Part shown: positions 8,661 to 17,099 of the stretch, piece after piece
Layout of the letters: each line of letters starts with the position of its first letter
Position numbering within the stretch: the stretch's first letter is position 1
Source: Isoetes engelmannii
Taxonomy: Eukaryota; Streptophyta; Lycopodiopsida; Isoetales; Isoetaceae
Direction of reading: 5' to 3'
Assembly: GCA_011763485.2 (NCBI GenBank)
Contig: JAANSK020282157.1
Span: 1 to 20,509 of the forward strand
Length of the DNA: 20,509 nt
Position numbers and translations under genes: made by a program
Notes under the pieces: model-generated
What the model was told of the DNA's origin: nothing
What the model saw: only the letters and a program-made list of their open reading frames with translations
The model's database searches: none

Positions 8661-9644
8661 TTCATCAAATTTTGTCAAACGTGTTCTGTCCAGCCTAATT
8701 TGCATTTTTACACCCTATATGTGCAATATACTTTGCACCTTATCCTGTCCACCAAACTCTCTAAATTGAATCGCATAAAGCTTTCACATAATACCCATTG
8801 TGATATACCTTAGAAGTAGGCCCATTACACCAATTATAAAGATCTGGTTAACTTTGAATCTTCCTTAACATGCTTCCCATTATGTGGAAGCCTTAAAGCT
8901 ATTTCTTGATGGGATCAAAATGCACAACCCTCTGACCAATATTGCAGAATTATTTAAAAACGAACTGCAAATATTATACTGCAAAATTTCAGAAACGAAC
9001 TTTACTGTGCTTAGGAGTTAGGCTTGCACTATAATACTATAGTACCATAAGGTGCTGTCTTTCTCCAAAAATGAGCTAAGCATGCAAACCTCAGCATGGG
9101 ACCAATAAGACAACACTTTGAGAGAATTTACCTCAGTATAGAAAGTTTGAGTAACTGAAGATCTGTCGTTGGTATCTAAAACGTAAAAAACCTTGCAGGA
9201 TTTCTCTTGTAGAATAGCGCAGAAGAACTTACAATTACTTGAGCCCTCTCTCAAAAATTGGTAGTCTAGAACATCAGGTACGGCATCCATTACTGACTAA
9301 TGCTTGGAACGACATATGGCAGTGGCTATGCTTGATTCAATAAGAGATCAAACTGTAGCTCCTCTATCTCCTTCCATTTTCTTTCTTCACATTTGGTTCT
9401 ATAGGCGCAAAGTTTTTCAGCATTATATAGAAGAACATAAGAAGAGAAAAAGGGAGGGTAGCTTTAGAGGCAAGTTTGACAAGACGCAGAAATGAACTAA
9501 CGCATGCTCAAAAATAAAATGCACAAAATAAAAAGGCCAGATTACTTCCAAGCATCCAGCAGAAAAACTTCCAGCCCAAGGCTTTGCCGTGTTTGCCATA
9601 TTTTTGTTAAGCACTGGATTTCTTGAATGAATGCAAGAAGCACA
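8661..9644. other. No recognisable gene
   Basis: AT-rich. A 90-codon minus-strand frame (9018-9290) beginning MDAVPDVLDYQFLREG has no motif I recognise and no supporting context. A repeated word aaacgaact occurs at 8959 and 8993. At 9631-9659 there is a near-perfect short palindrome (atgcaagaagc / gcttcttgcat around an acatgtg centre), lying at the left edge of duplication copy 2. Confidence 0.5.
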
Positions 9645-10055
9645 TGTGGCTTCTTGCATGAATGCAGTTCTATTTCTAGACATTAAGAATAGAGGCTCTG
9701 GCTCATAAACACACCTTTTTCACAATTTCAAATGATGAAGGACAGCAGCAACCAGCTTCTTAATGCTGTAGTCCTTGCAACAAATCTGTTTACACAGCTG
9801 CAAATAAATAAGACAATTAAGGTACGTGTGATTACAGTGGGATACTACCAACAACTGGTTTGTAGGCATAATCACCCCTTTATATACACTTTACATATGA
9901 GTAGTTTCCTCCAAACATGGATTCTGAAACAAAAAGAATAATGCAACAGCAACTACCAAAACAAGAACAGATCTGTGTACAAGAACTAGGAACCACCATT
10001 AGGCCCCATATGACATATTAATTAAAACAACATAAAAATTGTTCTCCAATAGTGC

Positions 10056-10650
10056 CAACAATAGCAATTCTTTGGATAAACAACAAAAGTAGAATTATCT
10101 TTTACCTTGAAGTGCAGGAAACAAACTAACTCAGATATGGTAAGCATGTTGCTATGGAACTCCAGAAGCAAGAAAGAGAGTAGTTTTTTTGAACTTCCTA
10201 GTGTTGGAAATAAAACTCTCATTGATTGATAGAGTAGAGAAAATCGATGACTGTGATGCAAAAGGCATTTCAGTGAAGACGCAAACAGAATATCAATATC
10301 GTCGAATTTAGTATCAGGAATTATCAAATTCAATAGAAAAAGATCGGATAGAATTACAGGAGTCTCAGAGCTGGAAAAATCTGCAAGGAAAGAACTGGCT
10401 TACTTTTTTCCAGAAAAAGACCTCTAGCAAATAAGTGGAAAACATGTTCCAGTAACCAAGGAAATTCAGCAAGCCTGGAATAGTTTGAACATCCGCATTC
10501 GTCTAAAAGAGGAAATTTTTTGAATCCCAGAGCACTATAATATCCCACGTGATATAGAGCCCAATCCAAAGATGAAATATCCCATATTTTTTCAAAGATG
10601 AGATATCCCACCTCCATCTAACGACCTTCAGCGCTCCTATCCAAACAAAT
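10056..10650. repeat. Sub-repeat unit A4, adjoining hairpin 2
   Basis: Runs from atagcaattctttggataaa to cgctcctatccaaacaaata. It is closest to A3 by eye, including ttatcttttaccttgaagtg, gttgctatggaactccagaa, ctcattgattgatagagtag, gaaaacatgttccagtaacc and gaatcccagagcactat. The hairpin follows about 50 bases later, as in copy 1. Confidence 0.84.
10539..10617. promoter_or_regulatory. ATATCCCA motif array 80 bases upstream of hairpin 2
   Basis: Three motifs in the same order as in copy 1: taatatcccacgtgat, gatgaaatatcccat and gagatatcccacctccatc. The first now forms a full CACGTG palindrome, and the third has lost its ACGT core. Position relative to the hairpin is conserved. Regulatory role is inferred. 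Confidence 0.35.
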
Positions 10651-10698
10651 AAGTTAGTCAGGAGGGGTTTGGCAAAAATTAATGAAAAGGCATAGGGT

Positions 10699-10776
10699 GA
10701 TAAGCTTGGAGAGAATGGAAGCGTTGCGGCGAAGTTCAATGTTTGCCGCAATGCTTCCATTCCCTCCAAACTTATC
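10699..10776 (+). ncRNA. Candidate MIRNA-like hairpin 2 (paralogue of hairpin 1)
   Basis: The 5' arm 10699-10730 pairs with the 3' arm 10745-10776 with only three non-Watson-Crick positions, around a 14-nt loop (gaagttcaatgttt). A perfect outer stem AAGGCAT/ATGCCTT (10687-10693, 10781-10787) extends it beyond a small internal loop. Compared with hairpin 1, bases 10719-10720 and 10755-10756 changed together (AA:TT against TG:CA), and the outer stem changed A:U to G:C. Loop text is nearly the same in both. A miRNA precursor would fit in size and shape. No evidence of expression or a defined 21-22-nt product is available from sequence. Confidence 0.55.
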
Positions 10777-10975
10777 GGCCATGCCTTAACAATTACCATC
10801 TTATCTTTGAAGGGCTGGAAAAATATTTTGGCCCCTAAACAAACACAAGAGGTATTTCGAGACCGGATCTTTTGAAGCTTGATCAGTCAGATGTCTGTCA
10901 TAATCTAGTACATGATGGTCTTCTAAAATCTTGGATAAAGCTATAAATTATGAGCTAAACTTGGAACTTCACCAC

Positions 10976-11506
10976 ATGATGCAAACTGCATGTCATCTGA
11001 TTTTTCTGATATTAATTTTCTGAAAACTGCATGTCATCTGATTTAAGGTTAGGTTTAATAGTAACCTTGTTTTGTCTCCTTGGATACATGATAGCTTTCA
11101 TCTTTCTATGCTAGCAAAGGCATAGATCCATATGCTGTCAAAGGCATAGAACTTTCTATGCTAGCAAAGGCATAGACTGAAATATGATAGCAAAGGCATT
11201 AATCCACCTTTCTATGCTTGAATGGTTGAAATCAAAAGAGTTGGTGATACATCTAATTTGTGAAATCAATTATGGAGACGGTTTTTTTTTTTTTTTTTAT
11301 TAGTGATACTATATGTCTTCTGCTTAGAAGAGAAGAGAATAAAATAGAATCTGAAGCACAATCCAGCACATGATGGTTTTCTAAAATCTTATGAACTAAA
11401 CTTGGAACTTCACCATGTGATGCATGTTGTAGATACCCTAGTCAATATATGTTTGGTATTAATTTTCTAAACCGGTGCATGCAGAGGAGTTTCTTGACTC
11501 CTCTGG
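10976..11506. other. No gene; several short direct repeats and a poly-T tract
   Basis: A 41-bp period repeat of aactgcatgtcatctgattt (10984 and 11025). Repeats of ctatgctagcaaaggcatag with variants between 11102 and 11216. A 17-base T run at 11282-11298. Around 11370-11450 the words ttctaaaatctta, gaactaaacttggaacttca and gtagataccctagtca repeat the distal end of duplication copy 1 (4520-4620), so this is a third scrap of that block. Confidence 0.6.
11102..11216. repeat. Short imperfect tandem repeats (gcaaaggcatag unit)
   Basis: Five occurrences of (a/t)caaaggcat(ag/ta) spaced about 20-35 bases apart, two of them preceded by ctttctatgctag. Likely slippage or small duplications. Confidence 0.7.
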
Positions 11507-11664
11507 ATGGTACTAAATGATATGACCCATATAATGTTCCATCTGCATGCCGTTGAACATAGATAGGATGGATGGTTGCACCAGAAGAATCCTCCAGTGG
11601 AAATGTGGTCTTTTTGAAGCAACAAGAGATGGAACATTATACGGGTCATGTCACCTAGTACCAT
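11507..11664. ncRNA. Candidate hairpin 3, 38-bp arms, 82-nt loop
   Basis: Bases 11507-11544 are complementary to 11627-11664 at 34 of 38 positions, and all four differences are transitions. On the minus transcript three of these become G-U pairs and one a mismatch, so the minus strand folds better. A small perfect hairpin (AGAGGAGT/ACTCCTCT, 11483-11504) lies just outside. Arm size and loop length suit a plant MIRNA precursor, but a MITE with decayed TIRs is equally possible. It is unrelated in sequence to hairpins 1 and 2, and I recognise no known miRNA in the arms. Confidence 0.45.
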
Positions 11665-12146
11665 GTTTCTTGTATGTATTTAAAGTTATGATTGTGACAA
11701 TTGTAGTGACAACATAAACATCAAACATATGTATAACCATTGTCACAAAAAGGAAAAAAATAAAAATGGAAGACCTTTAAAATTAGCAAGTGGGCAACGT
11801 CAAAAGCTAATTATTTAGATGACACTTCGTTGCTGGGCACATTTATGAGTGAGAGCAATGTGAAACACATTGGAATCATGTACTGTGGATAGAGGTACCT
11901 TCCAAAACAACTTACTATGAATATGACGTAGCTAGACTACATTTGAATAAAGATCACATGATAGGAATAGCCCGCAGTTGTGCAATGTAAATAAAAATCA
12001 CCTTATGAACTTCATTATTATTTACATGAAGACCTTGGATAGAATAGTTTTATGAAGTAAAAAGTGTTGTATCATGGTGTTCTGGGCATGTTGGCAAGGT
12101 CCCAAGCATGTTGCCAAGAGTTTAGTGGCTCAAGTCCCTCGATATT
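11665..12146. other. No recognisable gene
   Basis: AT-rich spacer with no family motif, repeat or long frame. Confidence 0.5.
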
Positions 12147-12210
12147 TTCTCATGTTTTAAAATGGACAACGCCCCAAGATAGTTTCTCATGTTTTAAAAT
12201 GGACAACGCC
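12147..12210. repeat. 37-bp tandem repeat, two copies
   Basis: The text ctcatgttttaaaatggaca followed by acgcccc occurs from 12149 and again from 12186, exact over 27 bases. The atggaca-a-gcc core also appears inside the 107-bp units that follow, so the two repeat systems are related. Confidence 0.85.
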
Positions 12211-12424
12211 CCCCAATTCGAGATAGGGTCGCTCTTTTTGACTCGGGTGCAATCCATGCGTTCTATTTTGTAATGGACAATGCCTCGAATTCTCTAAATT
12301 GAGGCGTTTTTACAAAACCCCAATTCAAGATAGGGTCGCTCTTTTTTACTCGGGTGCAATCGATGTGTTCTATTTTGTAATGGACAATGCCTCGAATTCT
12401 CTAAATTGAGGCGTTTTTACAAAA
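12211..12424. repeat. 107-bp tandem repeat, two copies, each with an internal hairpin
   Basis: Unit 1 is 12211-12317 and unit 2 is 12318-12424, differing at a handful of bases. Each unit contains ccccaattc-agatagggtcgctc, tgcaatc-atg-gttctatttt and the foldback gcctcgaatt ctcta aattgaggc, with outer pairing of ttttgtaa to ttacaaaa. Such units can come from tandem growth of a small MITE. No coding sense. Confidence 0.85.
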
Positions 12425-12574
12425 TAGAAATCCATTGCTCTTCTTTACCAGGTGCAATATTGTGTTGCTACGTGGTAGGTCCCTACACAGTAGAATGGAA
12501 GTAGGATTGACCCATCCATATCACCGGCTACCCAGGCCTTTTTTTAGGGTTTTATAAGAGTTATGACCGCCTCG

Positions 12575-13107
12575 GTTCATCGAGCTTCTCAGTTGTAGAC
12601 CTGTTGTTGGATTCAAGATATATTCGTATAGGGGCTCATCATTTACGCATTGAGACAGGCCGTTGGGATGCTACACCTAGGAAAAATTGATTGTGTGTAT
12701 GTTTGTAGTCGAATGAAGTGGAAGATGAGGCACATGCTTTCCAGTTTATTCAGCTTATCATCATATCAAAGAGGAATATTCTGATCTCCCTCTTCATCAG
12801 TTACATTTGCATACATTGTTGAATACTTCATTTCCAGCTCATTTGAAGCGTTGCTTGATTCTTAACCATCAAGAAAATATATTGAAGATACAACGTGCCC
12901 CAATCTCATCATAAACAAAATTGTTTGGCAGTATATATTTTCCTACTAAGGTTTTTCCCTCGAAACCCAAAATGGACGGGGTTTTTTAATACTGGTAGTA
13001 AAGTCTGTACTGCTACAAGATTTCGCATTTATTGCTACACATTGTATTTTGTCCTATAAACCAATTGGTCTTGGAGGACTTTAAGAACCAATTCAATTCA
13101 ACTCAAT
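12575..13107 (+). mobile_element. LINE 3' end (family B), plus-strand copy
   Basis: Translation on the plus strand gives AHHLRIETGRWDATPRKN, then EVEDEAHAFQF and, after a +1 shift, AYHHIKEEYSDLPLHQLHLH. RIETGRW...EVEDE-H-F is the C-terminal zinc region of a class of LINE ORF2 proteins. The Cys ligands are partly lost and stops are present. The 3' UTR carries ctaaggtttttccctc, ggggttttttaat and the near-palindrome aaccaattggtct (13059-13071). The end is an (aattc)-like tail to about 13107. The same marks occur in the minus-strand copy at 16121-16549. It is 5'-truncated; the left limit is approximate. Confidence 0.7.
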
Positions 13108-13275
13108 CATTAGGCTTGCCTAACCCCTGCTACAACAATTCTTGCAATTCTAGCCTGCAAGTGCATTTCCACATCAGTAAAATTTCTTTCAAACCTTTAG
13201 ATTTCGGTATTTTCCAACCAACGGTTGTGGAATTGAAAAAACACAGCTAATGCTCTTCTGTTCTTTGTCGACCAA

Positions 13276-13540
13276 TTTTATTTATTTTTTGGTTGAAGGA
13301 CATCGGACTTTATTTAATCAAAGAGTCAAATACAAGTATATGCAAAGACAGGAATAAAATCTCAGTGGATAAGCAGAGAACCATCAAGTGAAGCAACCTT
13401 CCTAAGCCTAAGAGTGCACATCCAAATACTCCTCAAAGATCACGCCTCTTACGAGGGGCAAGTGAACAACAATGGCACGATTTAGCATGTGACCTTGAGC
13501 TCCTTCGAAACACGATTATCTGCCACATCCATACTTCTAA
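13276..13540 (-). other. 3' UTR and tail of the family-A LINE
   Basis: The minus strand runs from the last coding traces (WQIIVFRRS...) through gattaaataaagtc, an AATAAA-like signal, to the tail aaaaaataaataaaa at 13290-13276. About 170 bases further down lies the tail of the oppositely oriented family-B LINE, so the two elements sit tail to tail. Confidence 0.55.
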
Positions 13541-13800
13541 AAATTACCAGTCTTCGTCTTTTCTAGATAGTTCAAAGCAATCATCCTGCTGATATATGAA
13601 AAGTATGGCTTTGTAACTCCGTCCACGTACTTGGGTAAATTTCCAAAAGCACTTGTTGACTTGTAAATGAAATCCGTGGGAGAACAACCAATCCCATACA
13701 TGTCTTCGGTCATCACACGTGAAAAAGCATGTCTTAGGTCCACACTTGCATACTAGACACTGATCTGATATTCCAGGGTTAAACTCGTGCACAAGCACAT
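13540..13800 (-). pseudogene. Family-A LINE ORF2 zinc-knuckle (zf-RVT) remnant
   Basis: Reads HEFNPGISDQCLVCKCGPKT and then FFTCDDRRHVWDWL. The CLVCxCGP...FxxCxxxRxVW pattern is the zf-RVT domain found after the reverse transcriptase in plant LINEs. The His expected just before the last Cys is not obvious. The downstream part breaks into two frames. Confidence 0.78.
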
Positions 13801-13972
13801 TAACCCGAAGACACCTATGAAGAATCTGCCATCATAGAACTGCCACTTTAAAATGAAGTAGCTTATCCCACGCCCAATACTACATCTACTGCCATTGAAG
13901 AGGAAGAAGTTGAAGGTGCCACTTATTAGGAGGAAGAATATCATTATCGAATAATAACTTGTACATAGAGTT

Positions 13973-14893
13973 CACAATTTTGCACTCCCTAACCTCCTCA
14001 TGAGAAACCCATACCAAAATATCTTTTTGGTGTGGCGGAATAGGCTGTAGATAGTCAACTACTTTTTGCCATAGAGCTCTATCCCATCGCCCCAACAAAA
14101 ACTTTAACTAAAATGCCTCCCATGTCAGCAACTGGCATGAGTCATACCACGCTGCAATCATTAAGATTCTAGCTATTTTCCAACATCTTTTTGTCAATGG
14201 GTGCACTGTTAAAAAAAAATGGTACATTATCTGCAGGGAGATCCACCAACAAGGTGCATTCAACTGAGCACACGCGATGTGAAATAGTGTTTTGACTATC
14301 TCCATGGAAAACTAGGGTTAAGTGCGACTTTATCAAAAGGGATATAGTGGGTAAGAGCCTGTGCAATAAGTGATAACCCAAGAGAATCATCCTTACTCGC
14401 GAGAAGCCTCCAAATAAATTTTGAGATCATGACCTTACTCTGCAAATGGAATTCTGTCATGCCCAAACCTCCAGCAGACTTAGGTGTTATACACTTAAAC
14501 CATGCAATCTTTACCACAACTCGTGCTTCATTCCCACCCCAAATAAAGTTTCTGATAACACCTCACAATTTCCTGAAACTTTGATTTGGAAGTAAGAATG
14601 GCAGAAGCCATATATACATGTGTGTTGCTTAAGACATGCTTAGCAATTGTTACTCTTCTAGGCATAGAGAGTTAGCAGTATCCCAACAAAAAAGGTGCCT
14701 CTGCAACCCCTCTGGACATCCCAAGCATCAAAAGTTGAGGCATGAATACTGACAAGGATACCAAGCAGTTTGGTTGCCTTCCCATGAGGCAACACCTTTC
14801 AGGGGTAAGCAAGAACACATGGTGGGGCTTCATCATCTAGAGTCCACAGTGAAAAACACTCTTGCCAACCAACGAAAACTCTGTAACCTCCTC
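13973..14893 (-). repeat. LINE internal tandem duplication, copy 1 (thumb/connection)
   Basis: This 921-bp unit is followed directly by copy 2. In minus-strand translation it holds KCITPKSAGGLGMTEFHLQS and MISKFIWRLLASKDDS (the conserved GGLG-xxx-NxAL-like block of LINE thumbs), LLGRWDRALWQKVVDYLQP and HQKDILVW. Both copies share the same gene order, so the repeat arose by tandem duplication inside the already inserted element. Copy 1 has the unoccupied target of the MITE (gagtcataccacgctgc near 14134). Confidence 0.88.
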
Positions 14894-16065
14894 CACAAGT
14901 TTGCACTCCATAACCTCCTCATGACACTCATACCAAAATATCTTTTTGGTGTGGCAGAATAGGTTATAGATAGTCAGCTATTTTTTGCCATAGAGCTCTA
15001 TCCCATCGTCCCAACAAAAACTTTAATTGAAATGTCTCCCATGTCAGCAACTGGGATGAGTCATACCCGGGGGATCCACCTTCTTTATACAGGACATGCC
15101 ACCTACGTGTATAGGGTAGCCAAAAAAAACCTAGTATACGTGTTTCTGATCGGCAATTTGAACCCCTTTCCGTATGGTTTTATAACTAGAAGAACATTAA
15201 AAAACATCTATGACCCCTAGTATACATACGACAAAAGTGTAAAAAAACGACGTCCTCCCATTCATGCACGTGGTTTTGACAGGTTCTGTGGGGTGAAGCT
15301 CCCTTGGAGTCATACCACGTTGCAATCATAAAGATTCTAGCAATCATTAAGATACTAGCAATTTTCAACGTCATTGAGTCAGTGGGTGCACTGAAAAGCA
15401 AAATGGTACATTATCTGCCAGGGAGATCCACCAACAAGGTGCATTCAACTGAGCACACGCGATGTGAAATAATGTTTTGACTATCTCCATGGAAAAACAG
15501 GATTAAGTGTGACTCTACCAAAAGGGATATAGTGGGTAAGAGCATGTGCAATAAGTCGTAACCCTCGAGAATCGTCCTTACCCACTAGAAGCCTCCAAAT
15601 AAATTTTGAGATCATGACCTTACTCTGCAAATGGAAATTTGTCATGCCCAAACCTCCAACTAGGTTTTATAAACTTAGACCATGCGACCTTTACCACATT
15701 CCCAGCTTCATTTCCACCCCAAATAAAGTTTCTGATAACACTCACAATCTCCTAAAACTTTGATTTGGAAGCAAGAATGGCAAAAGCCATATAGACATGT
15801 GTGTTGCTTAAGACATGCTTAGCAATTATTACCCTTCCAGGCATAAAGAGTTGAGCAGTATCCCAACAAAAAAAGTGCCTCCGCAACCCCTCTATTATGA
15901 CATCCCAAGCATTGCATGAATACCCACATGGATACCAAGAAGCTTGGTTGCCTTCTCATGAGGCAACACCTTCCTTGGTTAGGCAAGAACACATGGTGGG
16001 ACTTCATCATCTAGAGTCCACAGTGAAGAACACTCTTGCCAACCGACTAAAAATCTAGAGACTAA
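14894..16065 (-). repeat. LINE internal tandem duplication, copy 2, carrying a MITE
   Basis: Offset 921 bases from copy 1 at its start (cacaagtttgcactcc against cacaattttgcactcc). It is longer by the 239-bp insertion at 15068-15306 plus a 10-bp target duplication. The end of copy 1 and the start of the unit share taacctcctc, a possible microhomology for the exchange. Coding traces mirror copy 1 and add KATKLLGIHV and the VTIAKHVLSN-type segment. More frameshifts are seen here than in copy 1. Confidence 0.86.
15068..15306. mobile_element. 239-bp MITE, Mutator-like
   Basis: Flanked by an exact 10-bp duplication gagtcatacc (15058-15067 and 15307-15316). The ends form imperfect terminal inverted repeats: cgggggatccacc at the left and, as reverse complement of the right end, caagggagcttcacc. 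A 9-10-bp duplication fits Mutator-like elements. There is no coding capacity; the frame at 15032-15220 is chance. The paralogous LINE copy at 14134 has the empty site, which proves insertion after the tandem duplication or into only one copy. Confidence 0.72.
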
Positions 16066-16120
16066 GAAATATGTGTTTAACAAAAGCTTTGATTTTTTGA
16101 GATTATTATCTTATGTCATC

Positions 16121-16549
16121 AAGAATAGAATAGAATAGAATATATTTTTTTATCGTCCACGGAGACCAATTGGTCTATGGGACCCAAACAAAGAGAGAGC
16201 GGCAAACATATTACTGTCAGGATTAAAAAACCCCACCTCGAAGAGTTTTTGAGGGAAAAACCTTAGCAGTAATAAGTATGCTAGTAGACTGTGCAATTGT
16301 GTAACACAATTCAATACCGCACCGAAGGGCACAGTTGAGTTCGTACATCCATGACCTCAAATATCGCAGATATGATCCCAGCAAACCCACAGAGGTCGTG
16401 TCCAATAGCACATGCAACGATTGGCCAGGCAAAACCAACTGAAGATACCGTTCCCGGATATGAGTGTATGTCGGGCAGGTTTGAAGAACATGGCATTCAT
16501 CCTCAATGGCGCCCTGTTGGCAACACTGGAAGATCTTGTCCTCGCGTGC
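16121..16549 (-). mobile_element. Nested LINE 3' end (family B), minus-strand copy
   Basis: The minus-strand frame at 16548-16223 reads SREAREDKIFQCCQQGAIED, ECHVLQTCPTYTHIRERY and a Leu-rich tail ending KVFPSKTLRGGVF. This is the same zinc region as at 12575-13107, here better kept (CC...EDE-H-L-TC). The 3' UTR has ctaaggtttttccctc, ggggttttttaatcctg and the perfect palindrome agaccaattggtct (16163-16176). It ends with a (TATTC)n tail at 16150-16121. It splits the family-A reverse transcriptase right at its YDD motif. A weak target duplication tgatgayat can be seen at both sides. Confidence 0.75.
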
Positions 16550-17096
16550 CTCCCGAGAATAGAAAGATATCATCATACTGATTAATAATTTCTTGAGGAC
16601 CATTTTCCATAGATAGACCCCTAATCACATCATCCTCAGCAGCACTAGAGAATAATGATGAGAGCACCTCTTCCACTATTGTAAAAAGCAATGGAGTCAG
16701 AGAGTCAATGAAGTATGTAGCTTCATCACATCTCTTGTGAATGGGATACCAAACCCTAAGGCCAATAAACACTTCTCTATAAAACCCCAATCCATGCTAT
16801 CATACACCTTGGCAAAGTCAAGTTTGAGATATACAATGCGATGGGCCTCTAGCCTTGCCCAATACATGCCTTGGCCTTACGGGAAAGAATCCTGTTTGGG
16901 TTGAAAATATCATTTCAGCAAGAACAACGCAAAGCTTCTCTGCCAGAGCACAGTAGAGATCAATCCACTCCCAATATTCTTGAAAAAAATCATCTGAAAA
17001 ACCATCAAGACCTAGACATTTTCCTTTCTCCAATAGGTGAGCCACTGCACCTAGGTCATCCTTAGTGATATTTGTCTCTAAAAGTGAACGTTGCAT
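16550..17096 (-). pseudogene. Family-A LINE reverse transcriptase, fingers and palm
   Basis: Minus strand: SLLETNITKDDLGAVAHLLE with KGKCLGLDGFSDDFFQEYWEW (17096-16960, the GLDG block), then YLKLDFAKVYDSMDWGF (16834-16781, motif A with catalytic Asp), then NQYDDIFLFSG (16584-16550, motif C). Motif C normally reads YADD; here the Ala codon is missing, giving Y-DD. Motif C ends exactly where the family-B fragment begins. A frameshift lies between motif A and motif C, and a stop follows SLTL. The family call is firm. Confidence 0.87.
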
Positions 17097-17099
17097 TGC

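Larger units (their letters stand above)
9645..10975. repeat. Segmental duplication, copy 2
   Basis: Same order of landmarks as copy 1 (1905-4615), with point differences and small indels. It has only one sub-repeat unit (A4) between the cagatctgtgtacaagaact landmark and the hairpin, where copy 1 has three. Either copy 2 kept the ancestral state or it lost units. The two copies are separated by about 5 kb containing the Copia and PPR remnants. Neither of those is duplicated, so the event was not a simple tandem duplication of the whole interval, or the insertions came later. Confidence 0.88.

Noticed and set aside
9018-9290. 90-codon minus-strand frame beginning MDAVPDV
   Set aside because: No recognisable motif, no adjoining exon or repeat copy to support it.
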